Origin: Cupriavidus pauculus
GTDB lineage: Bacteria > Pseudomonadota > Gammaproteobacteria > Burkholderiales > Burkholderiaceae
Reading direction: 5' to 3'
Assembly: GCF_022179805.1 (NCBI RefSeq)
Contig: NZ_BPUO01000015.1
Location: 1-64,000 of the forward strand
DNA: 64,000 nucleotides
Part shown: positions 16,558 through 25,261 of the stretch, one piece after another
Numbering within the stretch: position 1 is the stretch's first letter
Layout of the letters: each line of letters opens with the position of its first letter
Program-made: the position numbers and the translations under genes
The notes under the pieces: model-generated
Told to the model about the DNA's origin: nothing
The model's input: only the letters and a program-made list of their open reading frames with translations
Database searches by the model: none

Positions 16558-17559
16558 TTATTGTCGACGAACCGCCAGGTCAATAGCCTGACGCATCGCC
16601 TCGACCATGCTTCCTTCGTCTACGACACCCTTTCCCGCAATGTCGAATGCCGTACCGTGGTCGACTGAAGTTCGAATCACATTCAATCCAACGGTAACGT
16701 TCACTCCGGCCTCAAGTCCCAGAACCTTCACTGGGCCATGTCCTTGGTCATGGTACATGGCGACCACCAAATCAAAGTCACCTCGTCCAGCGCGGAAAAA
16801 GAGTGTGTCAGCAGGAAGTGGGCCCGTGACATCGATTCCCTCGTCCTGCAGCGCCGCCACTGCCGGAACGATTTTCTCCTCTTCTTCGCCGTACCCGAAA
16901 AGCCCATTCTCGCCCGCGTGGGGATTGATTCCGCAAACACCGATGCGGGGCCGAGCAATCCCTGCCCGAACCAGAGTTTCATGACCCCTCTGGATAGTTC
17001 TTCGCACCAGCCCTGGCTCAATCTTTCGAATGGCATCAAGAATGCCAATGTGCGTAGTCACATGAATAACGCGCAACTGCGGCGCTACCAGCATCATTGA
17101 TACCTCTTCCACGCCGGTGAGGTGCGCCAGCATTTCAGTGTGTCCGGGATATTTGTGCCCACCAGCGTGCAGCGCTTCCTTGTTAAGAGGCGCTGTACAT
17201 ATCGCGTCGATTCGGTTGTCCTGCGCGAGCTGTGCAGCGCGTTGAATGTATCGAAACGCTGCGTCGCCAGCCACAGCAGAAAGCTGACCGAACGGCAGGT
17301 CCTCTGGAATCAAATCAAGGTCAATGCAATCAACCACGCCCAGCTGGTACTTTGCGTCGTCCGGGCTCACGATTCTGCGAACCTCAAGATTGCCTTTCAC
17401 AATGCTGACCGCCTGTTGCAGCCTTTTCGCATCGCCAATAATGAGAGGGCGGCACCGTTCGTAGAACTCGCTATGGGCGAGGGTTTTGACAATCACTTCG
17501 GGCCCCACGCCTGCGGCGTCTCCCATGGTGATACCAATGATGGGTAGAGGTTCGTTCAT
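16558..17559 (-). CDS. pdxA2: PdxA2-like 4-phosphate dehydrogenase of four-carbon acid sugars
   Basis: 333 residues from the ATG at 17559 with AGGAG upstream on the minus strand. PdxA blocks: GITMGDAAGVGPEVIVK, HVTTHIGILDAI, NPHAGENGLFGYGEEEE and MYHDQGHGPVKVLGL, which carry the three metal-binding histidines, then VGLNVIRTSVDHGTAFDIAGKG. PdxA proper acts in pyridoxine synthesis, but next to a DUF1537 kinase the PdxA2 role is expected: NAD-dependent oxidation of D-threonate-4-phosphate or D-erythronate-4-phosphate, with decarboxylation to dihydroxyacetone phosphate. It lies 35 bases after the kinase gene in the same operon. Confidence 0.85.
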   Translation of the reverse strand: MNEPLPIIGITMGDAAGVGPEVIVKTLAHSEFYERCRPLIIGDAKRLQQAVSIVKGNLEVRRIVSPDDAKYQLGVVDCIDLDLIPEDLPFGQLSAVAGDAAFRYIQRAAQLAQDNRIDAICTAPLNKEALHAGGHKYPGHTEMLAHLTGVEEVSMMLVAPQLRVIHVTTHIGILDAIRKIEPGLVRRTIQRGHETLVRAGIARPRIGVCGINPHAGENGLFGYGEEEEKIVPAVAALQDEGIDVTGPLPADTLFFRAGRGDFDLVVAMYHDQGHGPVKVLGLEAGVNVTVGLNVIRTSVDHGTAFDIAGKGVVDEGSMVEAMRQAIDLAVRRQ

Positions 17560-17593
17560 GAATACTCCTATAAAGGTAAAGCCACGGCGGTAC

Positions 17594-18856
17594 CTAGACG
17601 CTTTGGCGGCTAACCTTGACCTTTTCCGAGTTTGCTTTACGTAGCGCCGCCCAAGCTTCAAGCAGCGTGTCATCGTTGCCGAATGCCCCGGCCTTGGTCA
17701 CCACGAACGGCGCAGGGACGCCCGCCCCGACGGGCACGCCTACGACCACACCGGGCTCCAGTTCATCCAGGATGCGCAGCCGATGTACGCCGGCTTCCAC
17801 AAGCATCGCGCGGGCGGTTTCACCGCCAGTCGCAATGAGCCCACCGATGCGGGGGAAGTATCGTGCGGTCAAGCGTGCAAGCGCCGTAGATAGCGCTGCT
17901 CCCTCGCAAGGGTCAAAGTCATCATCAAGGCCTATTTTGAGTAGTACATCAACATCACCGCCAAGCACTTCCTCAATTCGGTCTTGCAAGGTCGTCCACG
18001 CCTCAAGCATCGCCCCGCCGCGCAAGACGTGAGGTGGAACGACAAATGTTGCAATGCCCGGTTGGCCCATCAACCTATCAATCTGGCGACCCGTCGTCCT
18101 TGACAAGCTTCCTGCCAGGATGAGAATAGGACCAGTTTGACGCGGTGGAATCTCAAATCCACTTGTGGACCGCCCAGGTACAAGCTCAGAAATTTCCCGC
18201 GCCAAACCACCAGAGCCGACCCAAAAAGTTGGCCGGTCAACCCCTAGCGTAGCCAACGCTATGAATCGAAGGTCCTCAGTGCTTTCCGCACCCAGGACTA
18301 GTGCATCTAAATCTTGTCCGACGATTTCGCCAATGCGCAATGCAAGGGTCCCAGGGTTGTCCCTCTTGGCATCGACTTGCAACATCGCAACTTTGAGTCC
18401 CGCGTCCTCAAGTTGAACTGCAATGTTGGCAGACAGATGACCGTGCTCCAGCTGCCAAGTGTCCGACTGTTCAAGGGGCTGACCGCGCAAGAAGACACAG
18501 CCATCTTTGACAGTCCGACCCATGGCGGGATGCGCCGGCGCTACTATCGCGACACCGGCTACAGACACAAGCCGGGCAACTTCGACCGCCCAATTTCCCC
18601 TCAGCGTTGAGTCAATCTTCTTATAAAGCCGGTGGCCACTTGAACTCATCGCCTGGTATACCGACGCCGTGCGTTGAGCCGCTTCATTTGGCGAAAGGCG
18701 ACGTGTATCGGTATCTACTGCTAGCAACCCATCACTGGGCACATTTTGAGCGACGTCTGGTTGGACCACGACGAAGGTATTGTGCCCGGTAGAGGCGAAG
18801 CCGATTGCGCAGTCAGCCGCCCCAGTAAGGTCATCTGCGAGAATAAGCAAGTTCAT
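17594..18856 (-). CDS. Four-carbon acid sugar kinase (DUF1537; D-threonate/D-erythronate kinase-like)
   Basis: 420 residues from the ATG at 18856 (MNLLILADDLTGAADCAIGF); a GTG six codons upstream is an alternative. The N-terminal domain carries ADDLTGAADC, VDTDTRRLSPNEAAQR and YKKIDSTLRGNW, all typical of DUF1537; the C-terminal nucleotide-binding domain ends with IATGGETARAML and the TKAGAFGNDDTL loop. These ATP-dependent kinases phosphorylate four-carbon sugar acids at C4, giving the substrate for the PdxA2-like enzyme encoded next. Which acid is used cannot be read from sequence alone. Confidence 0.88.
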   Translation of the reverse strand: MNLLILADDLTGAADCAIGFASTGHNTFVVVQPDVAQNVPSDGLLAVDTDTRRLSPNEAAQRTASVYQAMSSSGHRLYKKIDSTLRGNWAVEVARLVSVAGVAIVAPAHPAMGRTVKDGCVFLRGQPLEQSDTWQLEHGHLSANIAVQLEDAGLKVAMLQVDAKRDNPGTLALRIGEIVGQDLDALVLGAESTEDLRFIALATLGVDRPTFWVGSGGLAREISELVPGRSTSGFEIPPRQTGPILILAGSLSRTTGRQIDRLMGQPGIATFVVPPHVLRGGAMLEAWTTLQDRIEEVLGGDVDVLLKIGLDDDFDPCEGAALSTALARLTARYFPRIGGLIATGGETARAMLVEAGVHRLRILDELEPGVVVGVPVGAGVPAPFVVTKAGAFGNDDTLLEAWAALRKANSEKVKVSRQSV

Positions 18857-18880
18857 TTGCCGTTCCAGCTCCACCGGTGA

Positions 18881-19963
18881 TTAAGTCGGTTCCGCAAGCA
18901 GGGGCATCCGTACGCCCAGGCGTTCGCCCAATTGTGCAATCTCTTCAAGAACCTCTGAGGGCATGTCAATCCCGTCGCGCATCTGGCGCCTGTAGTTCTT
19001 CGCCTCCATTTCTCCAGGCAGGAAAATCTCGTCCACACCTGGTGCCTTTTTGGACTGCCTGATGAAATCAATCTGAACGTCCATGTTTCGTTTGAACTCC
19101 TCTGGCTCGACCAAGAAGTCCAGGCGAATGGCACAGAACGTGTGCCCTTTGTTCAACGGAGTGAAGTCTTCGTAAACGTCCTTAAGCGTTGGTCCAATGG
19201 CAGCACCGGATATCATCGACGAGAGCATGCCTATCACGACCGACAATCCAGAACCTTTATAGTCGCCCATTGTTCGGAGAAACCCTTCGGTTGCAGCCAC
19301 CGGGTCTGTGGTAGGGATTCCATTGGCATCCAGGGCCCACTCTGAAGGGATTGGCGAGTTAGTCTTCCCCGCCATCATGATTTTTCCCTTCGCCACGACG
19401 CTTTGCGCCATATCCAGCACCACAGCCTCCCGCGTGAGCGCTGGGAACGCAAAACTAAAAGGGTTGTTTCCGATTCGCCGCTCCGCCCCTCCGTATACAG
19501 GCATTAGATTTCCGCCACCAATCGACGAGCTGAAGCCCACCATGTCTTTCTGCAAGGCCATCATCGAGTAGTAGGCCGCAGCGCCGTAGTGGTTGCTGCC
19601 GCGCGCGGTCACGAAGGAAATTCCGTGCTTCTCCGCAAGCTCGATGGCCTTTTGCATCGCGAAGTGCGAGACGACTTGCCCGGCGCCGTTATGACCATCA
19701 ACAAGTGCTAAGGCTCCTCGCTCTCGCACCAACTCCGGCTTTGCCTTTGGATTGACGGCCCCTTTTTCGATACGCTTTACGTAGAGAGGCACTCTCAGGC
19801 AACCGTGAGAATGGACTCCCCGTGCGTCCGCGACAACGAGCGAATGCGCTGTGAGTTCGGCATCTTCACGCGGCATTCCCACGGCCTGAAAAACTTGCGC
19901 TACCCAGTCTTGTAGCGTTTGCGGGGAAATTCTGATGGTCTGGTTGAAAAAATAGTGTCCCAA
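18881..19963 (-). CDS. Ldh-family (malate/L-sulfolactate/ureidoglycolate type) NAD(P)-dependent oxidoreductase
   Basis: 360 residues of the Ldh_2 family: VVADARGVHSHGCLRVPLYV near the start, GSNHYGAAAYYSMMA with the catalytic His, NPFSFAFPA, and PSEWALDANGIPTTDPVAA. Members oxidise 2-hydroxy acids or amino-acid-like substrates with NAD(P) on a non-Rossmann fold. Located between the Bug gene and the DUF1537 kinase, it may oxidise the incoming acid or interconvert its epimers before phosphorylation. Inference from context only. Confidence 0.87.
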   Translation of the reverse strand: MGHYFFNQTIRISPQTLQDWVAQVFQAVGMPREDAELTAHSLVVADARGVHSHGCLRVPLYVKRIEKGAVNPKAKPELVRERGALALVDGHNGAGQVVSHFAMQKAIELAEKHGISFVTARGSNHYGAAAYYSMMALQKDMVGFSSSIGGGNLMPVYGGAERRIGNNPFSFAFPALTREAVVLDMAQSVVAKGKIMMAGKTNSPIPSEWALDANGIPTTDPVAATEGFLRTMGDYKGSGLSVVIGMLSSMISGAAIGPTLKDVYEDFTPLNKGHTFCAIRLDFLVEPEEFKRNMDVQIDFIRQSKKAPGVDEIFLPGEMEAKNYRRQMRDGIDMPSEVLEEIAQLGERLGVRMPLLAEPT

Positions 19964-20062
19964 AAGGGTCTCCTACGCGTCAAATAGGGACGCATGTATT
20001 GCTCAGCTCTACGCGGCGGGCTGCCGGGTACTGATGTCCAAATTCACATCGGCAGTCACGGA

Positions 20063-21040
20063 CTATTCGGGCTTGATGCCTGCTTCGCCCAGAAGCTTTG
20101 CCCAGTAGGCAGAGTCGGCCCGTTGGAAGGCAGCGAACTGCTCAGGGGTGCCGCTTAGCACTTCGCCGCCCATGCTTTGGATTTTTTCGATGACGTCAGG
20201 CTTCGCCAGGAGCCCGTTAATCTCTTTGTTGAGCATATCGACCATTGGCTTCTGCATTCTTGCTGGGCCCATTACGCCGAACCACTGACTCATCTCGAAC
20301 TTTGGCAGGCCCGCCTCATCCATGGTCGGCACGTCAGGCAGTAGCGGTGAGCGCTTTAGGCTGGTAACCGCGATGGCTTGCAGCTTTCCGGCCTTGATGT
20401 GCTGAAGCACATTTGGGGGAGATTCAAAGTTCAAATCCACGCGGCCACCAAGCAAGTCCGTCATTGCCTGGCTGCTGCCCTTGTACGGGACATGTACCAT
20501 TTCCGTGTGAGTCGCACGCATGAACTGCACGGCAGCCAGGTGTTGAGCAGTCCCAACGCCCGACGTCGCAAAACTGACTTTTCCAGGGTTCTTTTGCAGG
20601 TACTGAATTAGCTCTTTGAGATTCTTCACGCGCAGCGACGGACCCAGCGTCAGAATCACTGGTGTCGAAGCAACACGCGCAATGGCAGTCAAGTCTTTGA
20701 TAGGGTCATAGGACAGTTTTGCCATCATCGCAGGCGCAACCGACACCCCTGCAAAATGTCCCATTAGCAAGGTGTAACCATCCGGGTTAGCTTTAGCTAC
20801 AACTTGGGTGCCTATCGTGGTTGATGCACCGGCACGATTGTCGATAACCACCGGTTGTCCCAGTCGCTCTGACAACTGCTGCGCGACCAACCGACCAAGA
20901 ACGTCCGTAAAGCCTCCCGGCGCAGAGCCCACCACCATGGTGACGGGCTTCTCCGGGTACTTTTGCGCAAATGCGGGATAAGCGAGGCATGGCAGTAAGC
21001 AAGCGGCAACAAATGCCCGCTTCGAAATCGAGAATTTCAT
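20063..21040 (-). CDS. Bug/TctC-family periplasmic solute-binding protein (copy 4)
   Basis: 325 residues from the ATG at 21040 behind CGGAGACAGTTTC; a longer frame upstream lacks a signal peptide. Signal to about residue 23 (AFVAACLLPCLAYPAFA), then PVTMVVGSAPGGFTDVLGR, DNRAGASTTIGTQ, TSGVGTAQHLAAVQF and LPDVPTMDEAGLPKF. First gene of the minus-strand operon with the four-carbon acid kinase/dehydrogenase pair, so its ligand is probably the four-carbon sugar acid or a relative. Confidence 0.9.
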   Translation of the reverse strand: MKFSISKRAFVAACLLPCLAYPAFAQKYPEKPVTMVVGSAPGGFTDVLGRLVAQQLSERLGQPVVIDNRAGASTTIGTQVVAKANPDGYTLLMGHFAGVSVAPAMMAKLSYDPIKDLTAIARVASTPVILTLGPSLRVKNLKELIQYLQKNPGKVSFATSGVGTAQHLAAVQFMRATHTEMVHVPYKGSSQAMTDLLGGRVDLNFESPPNVLQHIKAGKLQAIAVTSLKRSPLLPDVPTMDEAGLPKFEMSQWFGVMGPARMQKPMVDMLNKEINGLLAKPDVIEKIQSMGGEVLSGTPEQFAAFQRADSAYWAKLLGEAGIKPE

Positions 21041-21497
21041 GAAACTGTCTCCGGACTGTCGATGTCTTTTTTTTGACTCTATCTGTCCAGGGTGCAGTTC
21101 TCTAGTGGTATTTCGGCAGTCAGCCATCTCCGTCGGAGATGGCTGACACTCCCCCGATAAACGTCCACTAGAAGGACGCGCTATCTCGGCCGACCCCAAG
21201 CCCGCAGCGTATCGACCGAAGAAATGCGGGGTGGACTGAGCACCTGAATAGGCCACCGGCGAGAAGTTCGACGCTTTAGAGGGCGGCTCAGAGCCGCCCC
21301 GAGCCTCAGCTAATGGCTGAACAGCAACGATGCCAAGACTCAAAAAGATAGAGGTGGCCTATTGCAACATACTGGTCGTCAATAGGTGATGAGCCAATGG
21401 CTAAAGACTAGACGCGTGACAAGGCTCGAGTCGGCCATAGAACTGTGGGGACGCGACGTTGGGTCAACATCCGTAACAACTTTGGGACGGGGCTATG
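21041..21497. other. Intergenic region containing strong hairpins, no gene
   Basis: About 450 bases upstream of the Bug gene at 20063-21040 and downstream of the CoA-transferase gene. It contains a 13-bp-stem hairpin (21119-21147) and a second GGCGGCT/AGCCGCC hairpin near 21282-21299 but no T-tract for a classic terminator. No frame has family features. Confidence 0.5.
21119..21147. repeat. Perfect 13-bp inverted repeat with 3-base loop
   Basis: GTCAGCCATCTCC at 21119-21131 is followed by GTC and its exact reverse complement ending at 21147. It sits about 80-105 bases before the Bug start codon on the minus strand. No run of T follows on either strand, so it is either a Rho-assisted terminator of the upstream gene or a structured 5' leader. 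Confidence 0.6.
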
Positions 21498-22688
21498 TCA
21501 GAGGATTCCACGAGCACGCCAATCAGTTCGAGTTAGCGCATCAATCCCAACGGACTCGAGAACCTTGTCGGTGTCTTCCCCGAGCGTCGGGGCTCGACGC
21601 CGAACACTGCCAGGCGTTCCGCTTAGCTTGGGCACGATGCCTGGCAGGACCACGGCTGTGCCGTCGCTTAATTCACCGTTCAACAACATATCGCGTTCGC
21701 GGTAGTGTGGGTCCTCGACGATATCGGACACGTCATAAATCTTGCCGGCAGGGATGCCTGCCTCATGAAGCTGCGCCAGAACCTCGGCCAGCGGCCTGCC
21801 CAGCGTCCACGCCTGGATAGCCACATCGATTTCTTCGACATGCATAACGCGACCGTCGTTCTGCGCTAATTCAGGTTTTTTGCCGAGGTCGTCTCGCCCA
21901 ATCACCGTCATCAAACGTCGGAAGATGCTGTCCCCATTGCCGGCAATGAGCGCGAATTTTCCGTCTTTGCATCGGTAAGCGTTGCTCGGCGCGATGCCAG
22001 GCAAGCTGCTTCCGGCCGGCTGACGGATGGCGCCAAAGACCGAAAACTCGGGCACCAGGCTCTCCATCATGTTGAACACCGACTCATAGAGGGCGACATC
22101 GATGACTTGGCCCTCTCCGCCGTTACGTTCGCGATGCGCTAACGCGAGCAGGACGCCAATCACACCATGGAGTGCCGAAAGCGAATCACCAATGGAAACA
22201 CCGACGCGCACCGGGGTCCGACCCGGCTCCCCGCTCAGATGGCGCAGGCCCCCCATGGCTTCGCCAATCACGCCAAAACCCGGCCGGTCACGGTACGGCC
22301 CGGTCTGCCCATAGCCGGAGACGCGAAGCATAATCAGCTTCGGGTTGATAGCCTTCAAGGTTTCCCAACCCAGGCCCCACCCTTCCAGCGTGCCAGGTCT
22401 GAAATTCTCAATAAGGACATCGGCCGAAGCGACAAGGCGACGAATGACGTCCTGTCCCTCCTCAGAACGGAGGTCCAGCGTCACCGATTGCTTGTTTCGG
22501 GATTGCGCGGCCCACCAGACCGAGGTGTCCTCGTGAATCATGCGCCACTTTCTCAGCGGGTCGCCGTTTTGCGGCGACTCAATTTTGATAACTTCAGCCC
22601 CGAATTCCGCAAGCATCTTGGCCGCGAAAGGCCCTGCTATAAGTTGCCCGAGTTCGATGACTCGGATGCCATTGAGCGCCTGTTGCAT
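21498..22688 (-). CDS. CaiB/BaiF-type (class III) CoA-transferase
   Basis: 396 residues with the formyl-CoA-transferase pattern: GIRVIELGQLIAGPFAAKML, AEVIKIESPQNGDPLRKW, VLIENFRPGTLEGWGL, SGYGQTGPYRDRPGFG and the catalytic Asp168 in VSIGDSLSALHG. It should move CoA from a donor such as succinyl-CoA to a carboxylic acid. It is preceded on the same strand by a LysR gene (22790-23710), and a palindrome shared with that regulator's own promoter lies at 22761. With the symporter and HMG-CoA-lyase-like gene on the other side of the regulator, it likely activates an imported diacid for lyase cleavage. Confidence 0.88.
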   Translation of the reverse strand: MQQALNGIRVIELGQLIAGPFAAKMLAEFGAEVIKIESPQNGDPLRKWRMIHEDTSVWWAAQSRNKQSVTLDLRSEEGQDVIRRLVASADVLIENFRPGTLEGWGLGWETLKAINPKLIMLRVSGYGQTGPYRDRPGFGVIGEAMGGLRHLSGEPGRTPVRVGVSIGDSLSALHGVIGVLLALAHRERNGGEGQVIDVALYESVFNMMESLVPEFSVFGAIRQPAGSSLPGIAPSNAYRCKDGKFALIAGNGDSIFRRLMTVIGRDDLGKKPELAQNDGRVMHVEEIDVAIQAWTLGRPLAEVLAQLHEAGIPAGKIYDVSDIVEDPHYRERDMLLNGELSDGTAVVLPGIVPKLSGTPGSVRRRAPTLGEDTDKVLESVGIDALTRTDWRARGIL

Positions 22689-22760
22689 GCTGTCTCCCTA
22701 CCTGTGATACCCAGCATGATGTGACAACTTCGGGCTCAGTACTTTGCAGTATGCTCATCT

Positions 22761-22783
22761 ACCCTTTCCTGAACAGAAAGGGT
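22761..22783. promoter_or_regulatory. Palindrome ACCCTTTC-N7-GAAAGGGT upstream of CoA-transferase gene
   Basis: Eight-base arms (22761-22768 and 22776-22783) around CTGAACA. Its core, CCTTTC-N7-GAAAGG, recurs at 23758 and, with one extra A, at 30165. It contains the T-N11-A pattern of LysR sites. The location, 73 bases before the CoA-transferase start codon, fits an operator; it could also act as part of a terminator of the LysR gene, but there is no T-run. Confidence 0.5.
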
Positions 22784-22789
22784 CCGTCC

Positions 22790-23710
22790 TCAAGCGCCGC
22801 CGGAGACGTCCAACTCCATGCCGCAAAGATGCTCCACGAGCTTAAGGGCCTCCGGTTGGAGCACACGGGCATCTTTTACTCCGAGCCAAAGGGACCGATT
22901 GGCCCAAGGGTCTGACAGCCGCACGGCCCTCAGGCCTGCCACCAAAATCTCCTGCCGAACCGCACCCGCCGGAAGAATGCCAATTCCTAGCCCGGCTTCA
23001 ATCATCCGGCAAATTGCGTCGAAACTTGTCACCTGAATCCGTAGCTTCAAAACCCGCTCCAGAGTCGCGGCGGCTTCACTCATGCGATTCAGCAGCGAAC
23101 TACCCTGGTTAAGCCCCACAAAGTCGAAGTCCAGCGTGTCTGCAAACGACACCTCCGCAAGCCCCGCCAACGGGTGTTCCGGAGGAACCAAAACGACCAG
23201 CGAATCCTCTCGGTATTGGTATTTTTGAAGTCCCGGCGCGTGGACGTTGTCGGCAAACACTCCAACATCAGCAACACCTCCCATCACCGCATCGACGACC
23301 TCATGGCTCAGCTTCTCCTCGAGACTGATTCGGATGAGCGGTTCTTTGCTCAAAAATGCGGCAAGGTCGGCAGGCAGGAATTGAACTACTGCCGAGGTAT
23401 TGGCCCAGACTCTGACGTGGCCGCGCACGCCGATAGCGAAGTCACCCATCGCGCTCGACATGCGGTTCACCGTTTCCAGGACGCTCTTCGCGTGGCGCAT
23501 GAGTTCGTGGCCGGCCGCAGTCAGCATGAGTCCGCGCGGCAAGCGTTGGAACAAGGGGCAATCGACGGTCCGCTCCAGGTCCGCAATTCGTTTGCTTACG
23601 GCTGACATTGTCATGTGCGCCTTCTCGGAAGCGCGCGTGACGCTGCCGTTCTCAGCGACCAGCATGAAGATTCTCAACGACTGCAGGTCAAAATGTGTCG
23701 GCTTAAGCAT
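22790..23710 (-). CDS. LysR-type transcriptional regulator
   Basis: 306 residues; helix-turn-helix at residues 8-67 (FDLQSLRIFMLVAENGSV ... SAVSKRIADLERTV), effector domain beginning VRVWANTSAVVQFLPADL, same subfamily as the regulators at 15554, 33451 and 37664. Flanked by the CoA-transferase gene and the divergent symporter/lyase operon, each preceded by the same palindrome, so it most likely controls both and itself. Confidence 0.88.
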   Translation of the reverse strand: MLKPTHFDLQSLRIFMLVAENGSVTRASEKAHMTMSAVSKRIADLERTVDCPLFQRLPRGLMLTAAGHELMRHAKSVLETVNRMSSAMGDFAIGVRGHVRVWANTSAVVQFLPADLAAFLSKEPLIRISLEEKLSHEVVDAVMGGVADVGVFADNVHAPGLQKYQYREDSLVVLVPPEHPLAGLAEVSFADTLDFDFVGLNQGSSLLNRMSEAAATLERVLKLRIQVTSFDAICRMIEAGLGIGILPAGAVRQEILVAGLRAVRLSDPWANRSLWLGVKDARVLQPEALKLVEHLCGMELDVSGGA

Positions 23711-23757
23711 TTACGCGTCCGGCTTAGGGGTTTCGTATGGTACTCCCGGACTGCTTG

Positions 23758-23776
23758 CCTTTCCAATATGGAAAGG
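23758..23776. promoter_or_regulatory. Palindrome CCTTTC-N7-GAAAGG in the LysR/symporter divergent region
   Basis: Exact palindromic arms CCTTTC (23758-23763) and GAAAGG (23771-23776) around CAATATG, 48 bases from the LysR start codon and 104 bases before the symporter start codon. Same core as at 22763. A LysR T-N11-A element (TTCCAATATGGAA) sits in the middle. Confidence 0.55.
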
Positions 23777-23880
23777 GTCGTTGAAAGATGACTGATTCTC
23801 CTACGTAGGCATAAGTCAAAAAATAGCGCTACCAACGAGCGGAATTAGCCGCCGGGCAAAGGTAGTAGCAGGAGACAGTT

Positions 23881-25194
23881 ATGCCCACAATGCACTCGGC
23901 CATATCCCCGGCCGTGACCGCCGAACATCCCCAAAACAAGTGGTACAAGCATCTGTATGTGCAGGTGCTCATCGCCGTTGCCATCGGCATCCTTCTCGGC
24001 CACTTCTATCCCAACGCCGCGCAAGCCATGAAGCCGTTGGGCGACAACTTTCTGAAGCTCGTGAAGCTGATGGTCGCTCCGCTCATCTTCTGTACCGTTG
24101 TGCATGGCATTGCCAGCATGCGTGACATCAAGGCGGTCGGTCGTCTGGGCGGCAAGGCCCTCATCTACTTCGAGGTCATGACCACCCTGGCGCTCGCGAT
24201 TGGCTTACTGGTCGTCAACATCATGAAGCCTGGGGTGGGCATGCATGTCGACCCGGCCACTCTCGACGCATCCTCCATTGCGGCCTACACGAAGGCAGCG
24301 CATGAACAAACCGTAGTCGGCTACCTCTCACATATCATTCCCCATACGGTGATTGGCGCGTTTGCCGAGGGTGACCTCCTCCAGGTCTTGTTCATCTCCG
24401 TTATCTTTGCCTTCGCCTTGCAGATGCTCGGCGAGAAAGGCAAGCCCATGCTGGACGTTATCGACTCCGCAGCGAACACGTTCTTCAACATGGTTCGAAT
24501 CGTGATGTACGTGTCGCCTCTTGGCGCCTTCGGAGCCATCGCCTTCACCATAGGGAAATATGGCATTGGGTCGCTGGCCTCCTATGGGCAGTTGCTCGCG
24601 ACGTATTACCTGACGGCTGTCCTATTTGTCGTAATTGTGCTCGGCGCGGTCTGTCGGCTCGCCGGGTTCAGCCTGTTCCGCTTTTTGCGATACATCCGCG
24701 AAGAGCTGCTGATTGTTTTGGGCACATCGTCGTCCGAATCGGCGCTACCACGCCTGATGGCAAAGCTCGAACGACTCGGCTGCGACAAGTCGGCAGTCGG
24801 TCTCGTCGTCCCGTCCGGGTACTCCTTCAATCTGGATGGCAGCTGCATCAACATGACCGTACTGGCCATTTTCATTGCACAGGCCACCGACACGTACCTG
24901 TCGCTGGGACATCAAATCACGCTGTTGGCGATTCTGCTCTTGACCTCGAAGGGGGCAGCAAGTGTGAGCGGCGGCGCATTCATCGTCCTGGCCGCTACGC
25001 TTGGGACGATTCCTGGTTTCCCTGTAGCTGGACTGGTGCTCGTTCTCGGTGTCTATCGTTTCATCTCAGAAGGTGGCGCCATCGTAAACGTCATCGGAAA
25101 TGGCATCGCAACCATCGTGGTCGCCAAATGGGAAAAGGTTCTCGACGAAGAAACGCTCCATCGCGAACTTCAGCAGGGTCCCGACTTCAATTAA
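23881..25194 (+). CDS. DctA-like dicarboxylate/amino acid:cation symporter with altered substrate-site residues
   Basis: 437 residues, eight TM segments plus two re-entrant loops. DctA hallmarks are clear: [20 protein letters not shown], the serine-rich loop [44 protein letters not shown] and [14 protein letters not shown]. In E. coli DctA and relatives the last substrate-binding helix reads DRFMSEARALTN; here it is [12 protein letters not shown] (residues 392-403), so the Arg that pairs with the distal carboxylate is Gly399 and Asp is Tyr392. A changed ligand, possibly a substituted or mono-acid, is therefore inferred. CAGGAGACAG precedes the ATG. Co-transcribed with the lyase gene. Confidence 0.9.
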   Translation: MPTMHSAISPAVTAEHPQNKWYKHLYVQVLIAVAIGILLGHFYPNAAQAMKPLGDNFLKLVKLMVAPLIFCTVVHGIASMRDIKAVGRLGGKALIYFEVMTTLALAIGLLVVNIMKPGVGMHVDPATLDASSIAAYTKAAHEQTVVGYLSHIIPHTVIGAFAEGDLLQVLFISVIFAFALQMLGEKGKPMLDVIDSAANTFFNMVRIVMYVSPLGAFGAIAFTIGKYGIGSLASYGQLLATYYLTAVLFVVIVLGAVCRLAGFSLFRFLRYIREELLIVLGTSSSESALPRLMAKLERLGCDKSAVGLVVPSGYSFNLDGSCINMTVLAIFIAQATDTYLSLGHQITLLAILLLTSKGAASVSGGAFIVLAATLGTIPGFPVAGLVLVLGVYRFISEGGAIVNVIGNGIATIVVAKWEKVLDEETLHRELQQGPDFN

Positions 25195-25261
25195 TCAGTG
25201 ACGGCTCCAATCGCTGGCATCAGACTGCCCAGTTAGCAAGCCAACTCAACGAGGAAGCATC

